A stretch of DNA of 64,000 nt from Sphingomonas cannabina (GTDB taxonomy: Bacteria > Pseudomonadota > Alphaproteobacteria > Sphingomonadales > Sphingomonadaceae): assembly GCF_021391395.1 (NCBI RefSeq), contig NZ_CP090059.1, forward strand, positions 1,659,001-1,723,000, given 5' to 3'. This document shows, piece after piece, positions 1 to 9,043 of the stretch. The notes below the pieces were generated by a model, which did no database searches, was not told where the DNA came from, and worked only from the letters and a program-made list of their open reading frames with translations. Made by a program: the position numbers and the translations under genes. How positions within the stretch are numbered: the first letter of the stretch is position 1; the number at the start of each line of letters is the position of its first letter.

Positions 1-2
1 GT

Positions 3-158
3 GCCTTCGTCGGCTATGGCGGCGAGATTTTCGTGCGCGAGCTGCAGCCGGGCATGAGCCTCGAGGTCGAAACCGGCAAAGGTCCCTGCCGGATCGTCGT
101 CCCGGACCGTTCGGCCGGAGAGACGCTGCCGCGGATCGGGCCGCTACGGTGCCAGTGA
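3..158 (+). CDS. Fimbrial outer-membrane usher, C-terminal end (partial)
   Basis: The window opens inside an open frame of 51 codons ending at TGA 156-158. The peptide begins AFVGYGGEIFVREL and ends IGPLRCQ, which is the pattern of the last usher domain (PapC/FimD C-terminal domain), including its closing GPLxC motif. Ushers are outer-membrane pores that assemble pilin subunits handed over by a periplasmic chaperone. The next gene is a secreted spore-coat-U-like subunit with its start 12 bases downstream, which supports a chaperone-usher operon entering from the left. The start lies outside the window, so length and integrity cannot be judged. Confidence 0.75.
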   Translation, partial: AFVGYGGEIFVRELQPGMSLEVETGKGPCRIVVPDRSAGETLPRIGPLRCQ

Positions 159-169
159 GAGGATTTTCG

Positions 170-670
170 ATGATGACCGCCCATCGGTTCGGCGTTCTCC
201 TGGGCGCGTTGCTGGCTTCGTACCTTCTCTGGCCATCCGAGGCGCGGGCGGCCTGCAACCCGCTCTCCCTTTGCAGCTGTACCGTCACCGCCACGGGAGT
301 GAGTTTCGGCACCTACAATCCCGTTTCCTCGTCTGCCAACGATGCGACCGGATCGGTCAGGGTACGCTGCACGCTGCTCGTGGCGTTGGCCGGATCGTTC
401 ACCGTCGACCTCAGCACCGGTTCGTCCAACAGCTATGCCGGCCGGACGCTGCGGAACGGCACCACCAACCTCGGCTACAATCTCTATACCACGGCAGCGC
501 GCAATCAGATCTGGGGCAATGGAACGGGCGGCACGGTGAATGTCGTGCGAAGCTTCACTGCGCTGCTGGCGGTCGACCAGACGATCACGGTCTATGGCAG
601 GATCCCGGCCAGGCAGAATGTCCGTGCGGGCGCGTACAGCGATACCATTGTCGTCACCGTGACCTACTGA
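170..670 (+). CDS. Spore coat U domain (SCPU) secreted pilin-like protein
   Basis: This is a 166-residue protein with a clear Sec signal peptide (hydrophobic core GVLLGALLASYLL, cleavage near EARA-A). The mature part has cysteines near its N-terminus (CNPLSLCSC) and one more about 60 residues on, followed by beta-rich sequence and the closing pattern AGxYSDTIVVTV, all typical of the SCPU family, the structural subunits of type I-like (archaic) chaperone-usher pili. I chose ATG 170 (or ATG 173) over an upstream GTG at 149 because AGAGGA lies 7-8 bases before it and it places the signal peptide at the N-terminus. It follows the usher closely, so it is probably the last gene of a pilus operon. 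Confidence 0.82.
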   Translation: MMTAHRFGVLLGALLASYLLWPSEARAACNPLSLCSCTVTATGVSFGTYNPVSSSANDATGSVRVRCTLLVALAGSFTVDLSTGSSNSYAGRTLRNGTTNLGYNLYTTAARNQIWGNGTGGTVNVVRSFTALLAVDQTITVYGRIPARQNVRAGAYSDTIVVTVTY

Positions 671-1264
671 TCGAACCGAGCGAAAGCTGAGAGCCCAACT
701 AGTGGCGAAAGGAGCTTTGTTGGGCCAGCCATCCTGTGACCAATCACGGGGTGAGGTGCCGCCTGGCTGCAGAATTTCATCGATTGCCCCGAGCTGGCTC
801 GATCCGTTGTAAAGTACTTGCTGCAAACACGCGTGTAAGTAAGTAGATTTCTTAGATAAAATGCGACGGACCGTTCTTCGTGTTAACCATTTGTTAACCA
901 TTTTGGCGGACTGTCATGAGGATAGCTAGCGATCGATTGCGGCTGTGAATCCCGCGGTTCAAAAGGTGCATGCTGGGTGCCCTTCGGCGTCCCTGTGTCG
1001 CGCACCCGTCCGGATTTCGCAGCATGTGAGGGCGCGGCAGCATCTGAGGATGGACTCCCGGCACCGTAGGCCGCGGTAACGGCTAGCCATCTTCCGTCGG
1101 GGGCAATGGCGCCCTCATTCGCTTCAAGGACTGGCGACGATCATGGCGTCGAAGCGCCGTCTATCGTCGGCTCACGGCAAACGGCGCTGGGCATGATCCG
1201 CCGCCATGGAAGGAGGGGCTGAACGAAGCGGCAGGAGCTGCCGCGTGACAATAGGGGACGTGCA
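671..1264. other. Long intergenic region with no supported gene
   Basis: These 594 bases hold no open frame I would accept. A direct repeat TTAACCATT occurs at 882-890 and 894-902 in a locally AT-rich stretch, which may be part of a promoter. The rest looks like upstream regulatory DNA for the GH16 gene; a GGAAGGAGGGG purine run at 1207-1217 is too far from its ATG to be its ribosome binding site. Confidence 0.5.
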
Positions 1265-2833
1265 ATGCGTATCGTTTCTCTACGCTCGCTTGCGGGCATT
1301 ATTCTGGCTTGTGCACTTGCGGCCTGTTCAAGCGGAACAGGTCCATCCATGACGGAAACCGAAGGCAGGGTGATCGTGGCGGAGGCCGGGCCAAGCGCCG
1401 CGACGGGCGCTCTCCCTGCGGCCAGCATCAACACCGCGAGGTCGGGTCAAGCCGGCGCCGCATTCACGCCGCCGCTGCCGAGCCCTTGGACGACGGCTCT
1501 CGGCACCAGCAATCCCAGTGCGCTCTTTCCCGCGACCGCCGGGCTCAGCACGACCGGGATCGGTGCAAATGGTTCGAGCGGCAGCACGGGCGGCGCCCGG
1601 ACGCTGCTGGCCAGTGCAGTCACGCCGCTCGCCGCGGGCACGGCGCCTGCCGAGTTCGCCGATTTCGACTTCGCGAACGGTACCCGGTATCCGGAGCAGG
1701 CCACGGCGTCGGTCGGCCCAGCCTTCTATCAGCCGGGGGCGAGTGTCGCCTATGTCCCCATCTCGCTCGATCGACCGACGCCAAACACCGTCATTGCCCG
1801 CGTGATGACCGAAGATGGCACCGGCCCCGTCAGGGGTATTGCGGGGACCAATTATCAGAGCATCTACAAATCGGTGATCTTCCGCCCGGGCGATCCCCTG
1901 ACGAAGACGGTCGAGGTCCCGATCATTCTCGGCATCCCTCAGGCCGATTTCACCGTGCGCTTCGTCGAGGCGCCATGGGGCGGCAAGATGGGGACCGACC
2001 GCGCGGCCGTGCAGTGCGACATCTATCATGAGCCGACCGCGGAACAGGTCGCGGGCCGCGAGCCGCGCACCTTCCAGCCGTCGGGCACCCTTCAGTGGAA
2101 GATGAGCCGCGAGACCATGAAATGGTCGGACGCGGGGCATGACAAGGCCTGGTCCACGCAGCTTCCCAACGGCCGCTCGCAGCCGGGCAATCAGGAGACC
2201 GGCATCTATCTCGATGGTTGGGTCTATCGCGATTACGGCATCGAGGCGCCGCTTCGCTACACCGATGACGGCCTGATCATGCACACCCAGAAGCTCAAGG
2301 AGCCGATCTCCTGGAACGGCGTCCCCTACGACTATGGCGCGATCGTCCTGAGCGGTCACAACACGCGACCCCTGCAGATCGGCTATGGCCAGTATGAGTT
2401 CACCGCCAAGATGCCGACGCGGCGCGGCTCCTGGCCGGCCTTCTGGCTGATCTCGACCGCAGGCTGGCCTCCGGAGATCGACATCTACGAAGGTTTCGGC
2501 TTCGAAAGCTGGTGGGACTTCGACCGCTATACCGCCAATACGCTGCACGGCGGCGCCAACGTCGAACGCACCTTCCAGCAAGGCACGTTCATGAACACCG
2601 ACGAGATCTACGGCATCGGCGGATTCACCACCGGCTTCCACAGCTTCGCGGTCGATATCCAGCCCGATTACATCACCTGGTTCATCGATGGCAGGGAGAC
2701 CTACCAGGCGGTGAATCCGTTCGCCGGCTTCCGCTGGTATCCGATCATGGACGTCGCGGTGAAGACAAACGGCGACTATGCCGATGGTTCGGGCGACATG
2801 ATCGTGAAGGATATCAAGGTCTATTCGAACTGA
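1265..2833 (+). CDS. Glycoside hydrolase family 16 lipoprotein
   Basis: This 522-residue protein begins with a lipoprotein signal (hydrophobic stretch ending LAAC, lipobox Cys about residue 20), so it is probably anchored in the outer membrane or displayed. A Ser/Ala/Gly-rich linker follows, then a beta-rich segment at about residues 135-260 that resembles a Calx-beta-type module. The C-terminal half is a GH16 domain with the catalytic signature EIDIYE at residues 404-409 (Glu404 nucleophile, Asp406, Glu409 acid/base). GH16 enzymes cleave beta-1,3 or beta-1,4 glucans and galactans. In sphingomonads such enzymes often trim secreted polysaccharide, and a polysaccharide cluster lies 13 kb away, but the substrate cannot be read from the sequence. 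Confidence 0.85.
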   Translation: MRIVSLRSLAGIILACALAACSSGTGPSMTETEGRVIVAEAGPSAATGALPAASINTARSGQAGAAFTPPLPSPWTTALGTSNPSALFPATAGLSTTGIGANGSSGSTGGARTLLASAVTPLAAGTAPAEFADFDFANGTRYPEQATASVGPAFYQPGASVAYVPISLDRPTPNTVIARVMTEDGTGPVRGIAGTNYQSIYKSVIFRPGDPLTKTVEVPIILGIPQADFTVRFVEAPWGGKMGTDRAAVQCDIYHEPTAEQVAGREPRTFQPSGTLQWKMSRETMKWSDAGHDKAWSTQLPNGRSQPGNQETGIYLDGWVYRDYGIEAPLRYTDDGLIMHTQKLKEPISWNGVPYDYGAIVLSGHNTRPLQIGYGQYEFTAKMPTRRGSWPAFWLISTAGWPPEIDIYEGFGFESWWDFDRYTANTLHGGANVERTFQQGTFMNTDEIYGIGGFTTGFHSFAVDIQPDYITWFIDGRETYQAVNPFAGFRWYPIMDVAVKTNGDYADGSGDMIVKDIKVYSN

Positions 2834-2840
2834 GGCGTGC

Positions 2841-2866
2841 GGGAGCGGCGCGATCGCGCCGCTCCC
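2841..2866 (+). terminator. Perfect 26-bp palindrome after the GH16 gene
   Basis: GGGAGCGGCG-CGATCG-CGCCGCTCCC is a perfect palindrome starting 7 bases after the GH16 stop codon. It would form a very stable GC hairpin. There is no strong T-run behind it, so termination may be only partly intrinsic. Confidence 0.6.
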
Positions 2867-3341
2867 CTCCGTCATTGAGATTTCAGGCAGCGGGTCGACC
2901 GGGAGTCACTTTCAGCAACACGGAGGCAGGGCGTGGCGGCGTGCTTGGCCAGTGGTTGGCCATCGATCGAGCACGCCCCAAAAACCAGGCTCTCGTCCGC
3001 CAGACTAATCGAATCGCTCATTGTTCTGTGTGCAACCGTACGGAATATCCGCCCCGATCTGGTTTGACGTGCGGAGTAAGGGCGATGGTGGGTTCGGTCG
3101 GCAGCGCAGGCGCTGGAATCCTCCTGTCGAAGGATGCGCCGCCCGCGCCAGCCGGCGACAGCAGATCGCAGCAGCGCGAGCCGATCGTTTGTCTTTTCAA
3201 GAGGAACTGACGGCTATTGAGAGCAGCAATGTGAACCCCTGCAAAGGTCGGCCGAGCATTGATATCGAGATGACTGGCGCCTCGCAAAAATGATTGAGCT
3301 GGCTACGGGCGAGCCAATCGACGACCTAGGGATGATAACGC
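2867..3341. other. Intergenic region without a supported gene
   Basis: About 475 bases between the GH16 hairpin and the tRNA gene. Open frames of up to 90 codons occur on both strands, but they lack ribosome binding sites and recognisable domains and overlap each other. I see no gene or clear regulatory element. Confidence 0.5.
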
Positions 3342-3415
3342 TGGAGCGGGTGAGGGGAATCGAACCCCCGTCGTAAGCTTGGGAAGCTTCTGCTCTACCA
3401 TTGAGCTACACCCGC
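3342..3415 (-). tRNA. tRNA-Gly (anticodon CCC)
   Basis: The minus strand folds into a complete cloverleaf. The acceptor GCGGGTG pairs with CACCCGC, the D arm is GCTC...GAGC, the anticodon stem GAAGC/GCTT carries the loop TTCCCAA (anticodon CCC), and the T arm is GGGGTTCGATTCCCC. The discriminator base is T and CCA is encoded at 3342-3344. It decodes GGG glycine codons. No integrase or phage remnant is attached to it here. Confidence 0.95.
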
Positions 3416-3624
3416 AACGCCTTGCCTTCGCCCGGCGGAAGCTGTCCGGCAGTTAGCCTGCGGTTGTTCCGCGCGCAAGCTCGCTGCTGCCGTGAGGCAG
3501 AACAACCGATCAATGAGGGCGCGAGCCTGCGTCTCCGTCAGGCTATCGAATGCTCGGCAACTGGCGCTTGACCAGGCTCGACGGCCTTTGCAGATGCCGG
3601 ATGCCGCCAATGTAGGGAGGAAGA

Positions 3625-3819
3625 GTGCAGGTGTTCAACTGGATCGCAGGATTATCTCGCTGCTCCAAAGGGAAGCATGAACGTTCCGAGAAACATATTA
3701 CACCCGCAGCCGACGGCAGCTACGTAAGCATTTGCCGCTATTGTCGGACCCGGATGAAGCGTCGTGCCAAGCGTGATTGGTCCGTGATCTCTCGCGCGGA
3801 GTTCGATGCTCTGATCTGA
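3625..3819 (+). CDS. Small basic protein with a CxxC knuckle
   Basis: This 64-residue frame starts at GTG 3625 behind GGGAGGAAGA; GTG 3631 is an alternative. The C-terminal half contains CRYC followed by MKRRAKRDW. The family is not one I can name with a function. A single CxxC plus an upstream Cys/His (RCSKGKHER) could bind zinc. Composition and the ribosome binding site favour a real gene over a chance frame, but the call is tentative. Confidence 0.5.
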   Translation: MQVFNWIAGLSRCSKGKHERSEKHITPAADGSYVSICRYCRTRMKRRAKRDWSVISRAEFDALI

Positions 3820-3912
3820 TCGGCGCCTGGGGATAGTGGCGCTACTCCACAACTCGGCCGCGGATATCCCCGTCGGTGCGTCCTTTGATGGATTTGCGCG
3901 TTGGCGGATGGC

Positions 3913-4740
3913 ATGAAGACGCTCTGGTTCATCACCAATCCCAATTCCGGCACCGCGACGATCGAGAAATGCGAGGCGCTGGAGGCCGTGTTCCACGAAC
4001 ACGGGCTGGGCCTTGCCGGTCGCACACATTTTCCTGAGGACGACCTGCCGAGTAGCGAATCGCTCGATCGGGCAGGCGTCGACACCGTCGTGCTGTTCGC
4101 CGGCGACGGCACGATCAACGCGGCGCTGTGCGCGCTTGCCGAATGGGACGGCGGATTCCTGATCCTGCCTGGTGGCACGATGAACCTGCTGGCCAGAGAA
4201 CTCCACGACAGCCTCGATCCGGCCGAGATCATCCGTGCCGCGCATGAGCGCGATCGGCGGGTGTCGATCCCCTTCGTCGAGGCGGGACAGCATCGCGCGT
4301 TCGTGGGTCTGATCATCGGGCCTGCGGCGTCCTGGTTCCGCGCTCGCGAAGAGGTGCGGCGCGGGCGGCTCGGCGGCGTATGGCGCGCGGCGCGGGCGGC
4401 ATGGCGGCGGACGTTCGGGCGCGGGATCCGCATCGCCGGGGCGCCGGGCCTTCGCGGGCGCTATCAGGCGGTGTTCGTGCGGCCGCACGCGCCGGGGCTG
4501 GACGTGCGCGGGGTCGACGCGCGGGACTGGCGGTCGATCGCCGACCTCGGCTGGACGTGGGTGACCGGCGACTGGGTGGAGGCCCGCGCGGTCGACCAGA
4601 CGCACAGCGATCGGCTACGTATCGCCGAACCCCGGCCGGTTCTCGCGCTGTTCGACGGCGAAGCGGAGCGGCTGGAGCCCGGCGCGGAAATCACCGGCGG
4701 CACCACGCGCGACGTGTTCCTCAAGACCAAAGCGGCATGA
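3913..4740 (+). CDS. Diacylglycerol/lipid kinase catalytic-domain protein
   Basis: This 275-residue protein begins with the DAGK fold signature (TLWFITNPNSG) and carries the nucleotide-binding motif GDGTIN at about residues 65-70 and LPGGTMNLLA about 30 residues later, as in the YegS/BmrU/DgkB family of soluble lipid kinases that phosphorylate diacylglycerol or related lipids at the membrane. I prefer ATG 3913 over the upstream TTG 3901 because it places the first beta strand at the N-terminus. It overlaps the following metallophosphoesterase by ATGA, so the two are translationally coupled. A kinase-phosphatase pair suggests a shared lipid or envelope role, but no substrate is evident. Confidence 0.82.
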   Translation: MKTLWFITNPNSGTATIEKCEALEAVFHEHGLGLAGRTHFPEDDLPSSESLDRAGVDTVVLFAGDGTINAALCALAEWDGGFLILPGGTMNLLARELHDSLDPAEIIRAAHERDRRVSIPFVEAGQHRAFVGLIIGPAASWFRAREEVRRGRLGGVWRAARAAWRRTFGRGIRIAGAPGLRGRYQAVFVRPHAPGLDVRGVDARDWRSIADLGWTWVTGDWVEARAVDQTHSDRLRIAEPRPVLALFDGEAERLEPGAEITGGTTRDVFLKTKAA

Positions 4741-5504
4741 TCCGGCTGTTCCACGTCAGCGACGTGCATTTCGGCAGCGAGGACCGGACTGCGCTCGCCT
4801 GGTTCGATGCCCTGGTCCGCGACGAGGTGCCCGACGCGGTGATCATGACCGGCGACCTCACCATGCGGGCGCGCTCGCGCGAGTTCACCGCGGCGGCGAA
4901 ATGGCTAGAGAGCCTGGGACGGCCGGTGACGGTCGAGGTCGGCAATCACGATCTGCCCTATTTCAATCTCTTCGCACGCTTCTTCACGCCCTACGGGCGC
5001 TATCTCGCGCTCGAGCGGATGATCGAGCGGCCGCTCGATATCCACGGCGTCTCCGTAGTGCCGCTGCGGACGACCGCGCGGTTCCAGTGGCGGCTCAACT
5101 GGTCGAAGGGGCATGTCAGCGCCCGCGAGCTCCAGAAGGCGCTGGCGCTGGTCGAGGCGGTGCCGGCGGGTAGCGTGGTGCTGCTCGCCTGCCATCATCC
5201 GCTGATCGAGGGCGGCACGCTCGCCAACGCCCGCACCCGCGGCGGCCGCCGCGCGCTGGCGGCGCTGGCGACGGCCGGGATCGACGCGGTGCTGAGCGGG
5301 CATGTCCATGATCCGTTCGATATCCCGCATCAGGTGGGTGGCCGGACGGTGCGGCTGATTGGCGCCGGCACGCTCTCCAGTCGCACGCGCGCGAGTCGGC
5401 CGAGCTTCAACGAAGTGCGGATCGACGGGCGCGAGATCGAGGTGATCGCGCGGGTGATGGATGGGCCGGATGTCGAGCTGACGGCTGAGACAGCTGTGAC
5501 CTAA
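4737..5504 (+). CDS. Calcineurin-like metallophosphoesterase
   Basis: This 255-residue protein has the full set of metallophosphatase motifs in order: DVHFG (DxH) near residue 9, GDLT near residue 40, GNHD near residue 67, the histidine motif ACHHP near residue 149 and GHVHD near residue 188. These residues bind a di-metal centre. The start ATG overlaps the stop of the lipid kinase (ATGA), showing an operon. Relatives include 3',5'-cyclic-nucleotide phosphodiesterases and UDP-diacylglucosamine hydrolases; which one applies cannot be told from the sequence. Confidence 0.85.
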   Translation: MIRLFHVSDVHFGSEDRTALAWFDALVRDEVPDAVIMTGDLTMRARSREFTAAAKWLESLGRPVTVEVGNHDLPYFNLFARFFTPYGRYLALERMIERPLDIHGVSVVPLRTTARFQWRLNWSKGHVSARELQKALALVEAVPAGSVVLLACHHPLIEGGTLANARTRGGRRALAALATAGIDAVLSGHVHDPFDIPHQVGGRTVRLIGAGTLSSRTRASRPSFNEVRIDGREIEVIARVMDGPDVELTAETAVT

Positions 5505-5512
5505 GCTATCTC

Positions 5513-5619
5513 CGTCACCCCGGCGAAGGCCGGGGTCCACCATGCAGCGAGCTCCACGGCTGGAAGCTCATGTCCAGTGCTTGCCGGCCGGTGGCCCCCG
5601 GCCTTCGCCGTGGTGACGG
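5513..5619. repeat. Palindromic intergenic repeat pair
   Basis: An arm at 5513-5539 (core CACCCCGGCGAAGGCCGGGG) and an inverted imperfect partner at 5595-5619 (CCCCCGGCCTTCGCCGTGGTGA) flank about 55 bases. Related arms occur at 20530-20650 in this window. Such elements are common between sphingomonad genes. Here it lies between two convergent genes and could also act as a transcription stop. Confidence 0.65.
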
Positions 5620-5643
5620 TGGAATGTGGCTCGGCCACGAACG

Positions 5644-5672
5644 AAAAGGGCGGCCCGTTGCCAGGCCGCCCC
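5644..5672 (-). terminator. Intrinsic terminator of rplM-rpsI
   Basis: Read on the minus strand, GGGGCGGCC-tggcaac-GGGCCGCCC is followed by TTTTCGTT, a GC-rich stem with a U-rich tail. It starts about 25 bases beyond the rpsI stop. Confidence 0.75.
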
Positions 5673-5695
5673 TCGCATTCCAAGTGGAAAAGCCG

Positions 5696-6232
5696 TTAAC
5701 GCTTCGAGAACTGGAAGCTGCGGCGGGCCTTGGCCTTGCCGTACTTCTTGCGCTCGACGGTGCGGCTGTCGCGGGTCAGGAAGCCGGCGGCCTTGACCGG
5801 GCTGCGCAGCGCCGGCTCGTAGCGGGTGATCGCCTGGGCGATGCCGTGCTTGACCGCGCCGGCCTGGCCCGAAAGCCCGCCGCCCTTGACGGTGGCGACG
5901 ACGTCATACTGGCCCTCGCGCCCGGCGACGCCGAACACCTGGTTGATGACGAGGCGCAGCGTCGGACGCGCGAAATAGACTTCCTGATCGCGGCCGTTGA
6001 TCGTGATCTTGCCGGTGCCGGGCTTCAGCCACACGCGGGCGACCGCGTCCTTGCGGCGGCCGGTGGCATAGGCGCGACCGAACTTGTCGAGCTCCTGCTG
6101 GCGCAGCGGCGTGGTCGGCTGGGTCTGGACCGGCGCGACGGCGACCTCACCGGCCGTGGCCGGAGCGGCGGCCGGCTCCTGGCCGGCGGCGATGGCGCCG
6201 AGATCGGCGAGGGACTGGCGATTGTCGGACAT
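5696..6232 (-). CDS. rpsI: 30S ribosomal protein S9
   Basis: This 178-residue protein has an alanine-rich N-terminal extension of about 45 residues, then the S9 core starting [21 protein letters not shown]. It ends in the basic tail [17 protein letters not shown], whose Ser-Lys-Arg end reaches the P-site tRNA in the 30S subunit. Its start overlaps the rplM stop by one base (TAATG), the standard rplM-rpsI operon. The N-terminal extension is usual in sphingomonads. Confidence 0.98.
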   Translation of the reverse strand: MSDNRQSLADLGAIAAGQEPAAAPATAGEVAVAPVQTQPTTPLRQQELDKFGRAYATGRRKDAVARVWLKPGTGKITINGRDQEVYFARPTLRLVINQVFGVAGREGQYDVVATVKGGGLSGQAGAVKHGIAQAITRYEPALRSPVKAAGFLTRDSRTVERKKYGKAKARRSFQFSKR

Positions 6233-6711
6233 TATGCGCCCACCTTGTTCTTGCGGTTCAGCGCCGCGACGTCGAGAACCTCGGGGTTCTGCGCGGCGTG
6301 CGGATGCTCGGCACCCCTGAAGATGCGCAGGTTGCGCATCTGCTGGCGGCCCAGCGGACCGCGCGGGATCATGCGCTCCACGGCCTTCTCCAGGATGCGC
6401 TCGGGGAACTTGCCCTCGAGGATCTTGTCGGCGCGGACTTCCTTGAGGCCGCCCGGATAGCCGGTGTGCTTGTAGTAGAGCTTCTGCGTCAGCTTGCGGC
6501 CGGTGAATTTCACCTTGTCCGCGTTGATGACGATGACGTTGTCACCGCAATCGACGTGGGGCGTGAAGCTGGTCTTGTGCTTGCCGCGCAGCAGATTGGC
6601 GATGATCACCGCGGCGCGGCCGACCACCAGACCGTCGGCATCGATCAGATGCCACTTCTTCTCCACCTCATGCGGCTTGGCCGACTTGGTGGTCTTCATC
6701 AGCGCCTTCAT
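6232..6711 (-). CDS. rplM: 50S ribosomal protein L13
   Basis: This 159-residue protein contains the L13 core ([16 protein letters not shown]), the GDNVIVINA strand, [10 protein letters not shown] and the [16 protein letters not shown]-terminal region. L13 is an early assembly protein of the large subunit. I chose ATG 6711 (AGAGGT upstream); an in-frame ATG at 6699 is possible. The frame stays open further upstream but without family similarity. It is the first gene of the rplM-rpsI pair, with a one-base stop/start overlap. Confidence 0.97.
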   Translation of the reverse strand: MKALMKTTKSAKPHEVEKKWHLIDADGLVVGRAAVIIANLLRGKHKTSFTPHVDCGDNVIVINADKVKFTGRKLTQKLYYKHTGYPGGLKEVRADKILEGKFPERILEKAVERMIPRGPLGRQQMRNLRIFRGAEHPHAAQNPEVLDVAALNRKNKVGA

Positions 6712-6835
6712 GGGCCTTGGACCTCTATCACAGAAAAGCAGCACGCCGCCCCATCGGGAGCGGCGCGGATGCGGCCCTTTGTTCGATGGGCGGCGGAAAG
6801 TCAAGCAAAGCGCGGCTTTGCTGACGGGTATTATT

Positions 6836-7624
6836 TTACCCGATCGTTGCGGAGAAGGTGCGGACCTGCCGCACGGTGCCGGCATCGCTCTCGATCTCCG
6901 TCGTCTGGCTGGTGTCGAGCACCAGGCCTGTAGCGGGATCGGCGCGCTGGGTCAGGCGGAAGGTGACGCGCCGATCGGCGGAGCCTCCGTTCAGCTCGCG
7001 GGTGGTGAGGATATGCCCATCCGCGGTGCGTTCGCTGCGTTCGGTGCCGGTAAGCGGTGTCGCGACGCCATCGGGTGCACGCATGGTGAGCGTGATCGGA
7101 TGGAGAGCGCGCGTCTCTGTCGCTGCAGCCTTGGGATCGATCAGCGGAGAGAGGGTGCTGGCCAGCATGGCGAGCTGACGTTCCGGCGGCAGCGAGCGCA
7201 GCATGACCACCGGCGCCGGATCGGCGCTGCCCGGCGCCCTTCCTGGCTTGCGGCGTCTGATGGCGTCGGCGATCGCGTCGACCACGTGCGTCCACAGCGC
7301 CTCGCGGTCGGCGACGGCGAGGGGCTGGCCGGCGCCGTCGAGCGTTATCGTCATGCGGCGTCCGATCAATGCAGACAGCCCGGCCTCGGCGATGGCGCTG
7401 CTGGCGTTGGCGGCTTCGCCCGAGGCGGACAACGTATCGACATCGGCGACGTAGCCGCCGTCACGGGCATGGAAGACGACGCGGCGGGTGGTGGCGAAGC
7501 GGCTCTCCGCGCCGTCGAGGGTGCGCGTTTCCGCGACGGTGAGCGTGATCGGTCGCTCGACCGGTGGGGCAAAGGCCGGCGCGGCCGACATGATGGCGAG
7601 CAGGGCCGCAAGCAACGCGCTCAT
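6836..7624 (-). CDS. Secreted protein of unknown function
   Basis: This 262-residue protein has a Sec signal peptide ([18 protein letters not shown], cleavage after AFA) and a beta-rich mature part without a family I recognise; the frequent Thr/Val alternation suggests a beta-sandwich. ATG 7624 is chosen because it overlaps the cutA stop (ATGA), and the few upstream codons would precede the signal peptide. It is the last gene of the ctaA-cutA-secreted-protein operon. That suggests an envelope role, but nothing in the sequence ties it to copper or heme. Confidence 0.7.
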   Translation of the reverse strand: MSALLAALLAIMSAAPAFAPPVERPITLTVAETRTLDGAESRFATTRRVVFHARDGGYVADVDTLSASGEAANASSAIAEAGLSALIGRRMTITLDGAGQPLAVADREALWTHVVDAIADAIRRRKPGRAPGSADPAPVVMLRSLPPERQLAMLASTLSPLIDPKAAATETRALHPITLTMRAPDGVATPLTGTERSERTADGHILTTRELNGGSADRRVTFRLTQRADPATGLVLDTSQTTEIESDAGTVRQVRTFSATIG

Positions 7625-7935
7625 CGGGTGGACGCGGCGATCCATGCCGCCAGCGCTTCCCCGGCAGCGGCGGGAACGATCTCGATCGCCGGCAGGTCGT
7701 AGCTGTGGCGCTCGGCGATGCGCGCGACGAGACGAGGCGCGACGGCGATCGTGGTCTTGAACAGCGCCTGCACTTCCTCGGCGCGCTCGACCTTGCCGTG
7801 CCAGCGATAGATCGAGGTGCAGGGCGCGGCGATGTTGACACAGGCGGCGAGCTCTTCCTCGACCATCGCCGTGCCGATCGTCTCCGCCTCGCCCCGATCG
7901 GCGAAGGTCGCCAGCACCAGCGCGATGTCGCTCAT
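7621..7935 (-). CDS. cutA: Divalent-cation tolerance protein CutA
   Basis: This 104-residue protein matches the trimeric CutA1 fold: an early TFADRGEAETIG strand-helix, the conserved LAACVNIAAPCTSIYRWHGKVE segment with Cys and Trp, then KTT and HSYDLPAIEIVP. CutA is implicated in copper/divalent cation tolerance, though its molecular role is unsettled. It overlaps its neighbours by four bases at both ends (ATGA), between heme A synthase and a secreted protein. Confidence 0.93.
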   Translation of the reverse strand: MSDIALVLATFADRGEAETIGTAMVEEELAACVNIAAPCTSIYRWHGKVERAEEVQALFKTTIAVAPRLVARIAERHSYDLPAIEIVPAAAGEALAAWIAASTR

Positions 7936-8963
7936 CGCCGCCCGGCCGCGTGTGCGCCCCAGACGGTGGCGATCAGCAGGAGCGTGCCGACGAGCTGGTG
8001 CAGCGCCGCCAGCCAGATCGGCACGCCGCTCATTACGGTGGCGATGCCGAGCAGGATCTGAAGGCCCACCGCCGAGTGAATCGCGATCGATGCGCGTCGG
8101 TCACCCGCCGCCCGGGCCTTGCGCGCCAGCACCACCAGCCCGGCGAAGGCGATCCACGCCCACCAGCGGTGGATGAAGTGGACGAGGAACGGATCGTTGA
8201 CCGCCGCGTCGAGGACGGAGCGGCCGGCGAGCGTCTCGGAGGGGAAGAGGCGGCCGTTCATCAGTGGCCAGTCGCTGGCGGCCAGCCCGGCGTCGAGCCC
8301 GGCCATCAGCGCGCCATAACCGAGCTGGACGAACAGCAGCACGAGCACGATCGCGCCTACGACAGTCAGCCGCGCCGGTTTGTCAACGGAGGTGCGGACG
8401 AGGGCGCGTAGATCGAGCGCAGTCCAGACGATGCCGCTGAGGATGACCAGCGCGGTGAGGAGGTGGATGGCGAGACGGATGTGGCTGACGTCGGTTCGCA
8501 CCGACAGGCCCGAGGTCACCATCCACCAGCCGATCGCGCCCTGCAGCCCGCCCAGCGCGAGCAGCGCCGTCAGCCGCCAGCCATAGCCGCGCGGGATCTG
8601 CTTGCGGATCCAGAACCACAAGAGCGGCAGCGCGAAGGCGAGGCCGATCATCCGCCCGAGCAGCCGATGCAGATATTCCCAGAAGAAGATGCCCTTGAAC
8701 TGGGCAAGCGTCATCCCCCGGTTGAGCTGCTGATATTCGGGAATGCGCTGGTAGTTGGCGAACTCGGCCTGCCACTGCGCGTCGTTGAGGGGTGGGATGA
8801 CGCCGCTGATCGGCTTCCATTCGGTGATCGACAGCCCCGACTCGGTGAGCCGGGTGATGCCGCCCACCACCACCATCGCCACGATCAGCGCGGCCACGAC
8901 ATAAAGCCAATGGACGAGCGCCATCGGGCGGGCGGTCGGCGGGTCGAGCGGAGGCCGGAGCAT
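7932..8963 (-). CDS. ctaA: Heme A synthase (COX15/CtaA)
   Basis: This 343-residue polytopic membrane protein has eight predicted helices and the family motifs GGITRLTESGLSITEWKPISG in the first periplasmic loop, FFWEYLHRLLGR, the HLLTAL helix and FIHRWWAW, which provide the four conserved histidines that bind the two hemes. It converts heme O to heme A for cytochrome c oxidase. The length fits the alphaproteobacterial type 2 group. It leads the cutA operon through an ATGA overlap. Confidence 0.93.
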   Translation of the reverse strand: MLRPPLDPPTARPMALVHWLYVVAALIVAMVVVGGITRLTESGLSITEWKPISGVIPPLNDAQWQAEFANYQRIPEYQQLNRGMTLAQFKGIFFWEYLHRLLGRMIGLAFALPLLWFWIRKQIPRGYGWRLTALLALGGLQGAIGWWMVTSGLSVRTDVSHIRLAIHLLTALVILSGIVWTALDLRALVRTSVDKPARLTVVGAIVLVLLFVQLGYGALMAGLDAGLAASDWPLMNGRLFPSETLAGRSVLDAAVNDPFLVHFIHRWWAWIAFAGLVVLARKARAAGDRRASIAIHSAVGLQILLGIATVMSGVPIWLAALHQLVGTLLLIATVWGAHAAGRR

Positions 8964-9043
8964 CGCGGCGAGTTAGCGGAGTGGGGGTGTGAGGCCAAGC
9001 GGATTGGTGGGAGGAATGCCAAGATGACATTTGTCACCGCAAA

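Noticed and set aside
1328-2875. Minus-strand open frame of 515 codons
   Set aside because: It is antisense to the GH16 gene, which has a signal peptide and catalytic motif; the antisense product is featureless and rich in Arg and Asp.
3021-3293. Plus-strand open frame of 90 codons before the tRNA gene
   Set aside because: No ribosome binding site, no family similarity and an odd composition; a competing minus-strand frame of similar length covers the same bases.
3342-3415. tRNA gene as an attachment site
   Set aside because: No integrase, no direct repeat of the tRNA end and no phage gene is near it; the only mobile element in the window is of the transposition type.
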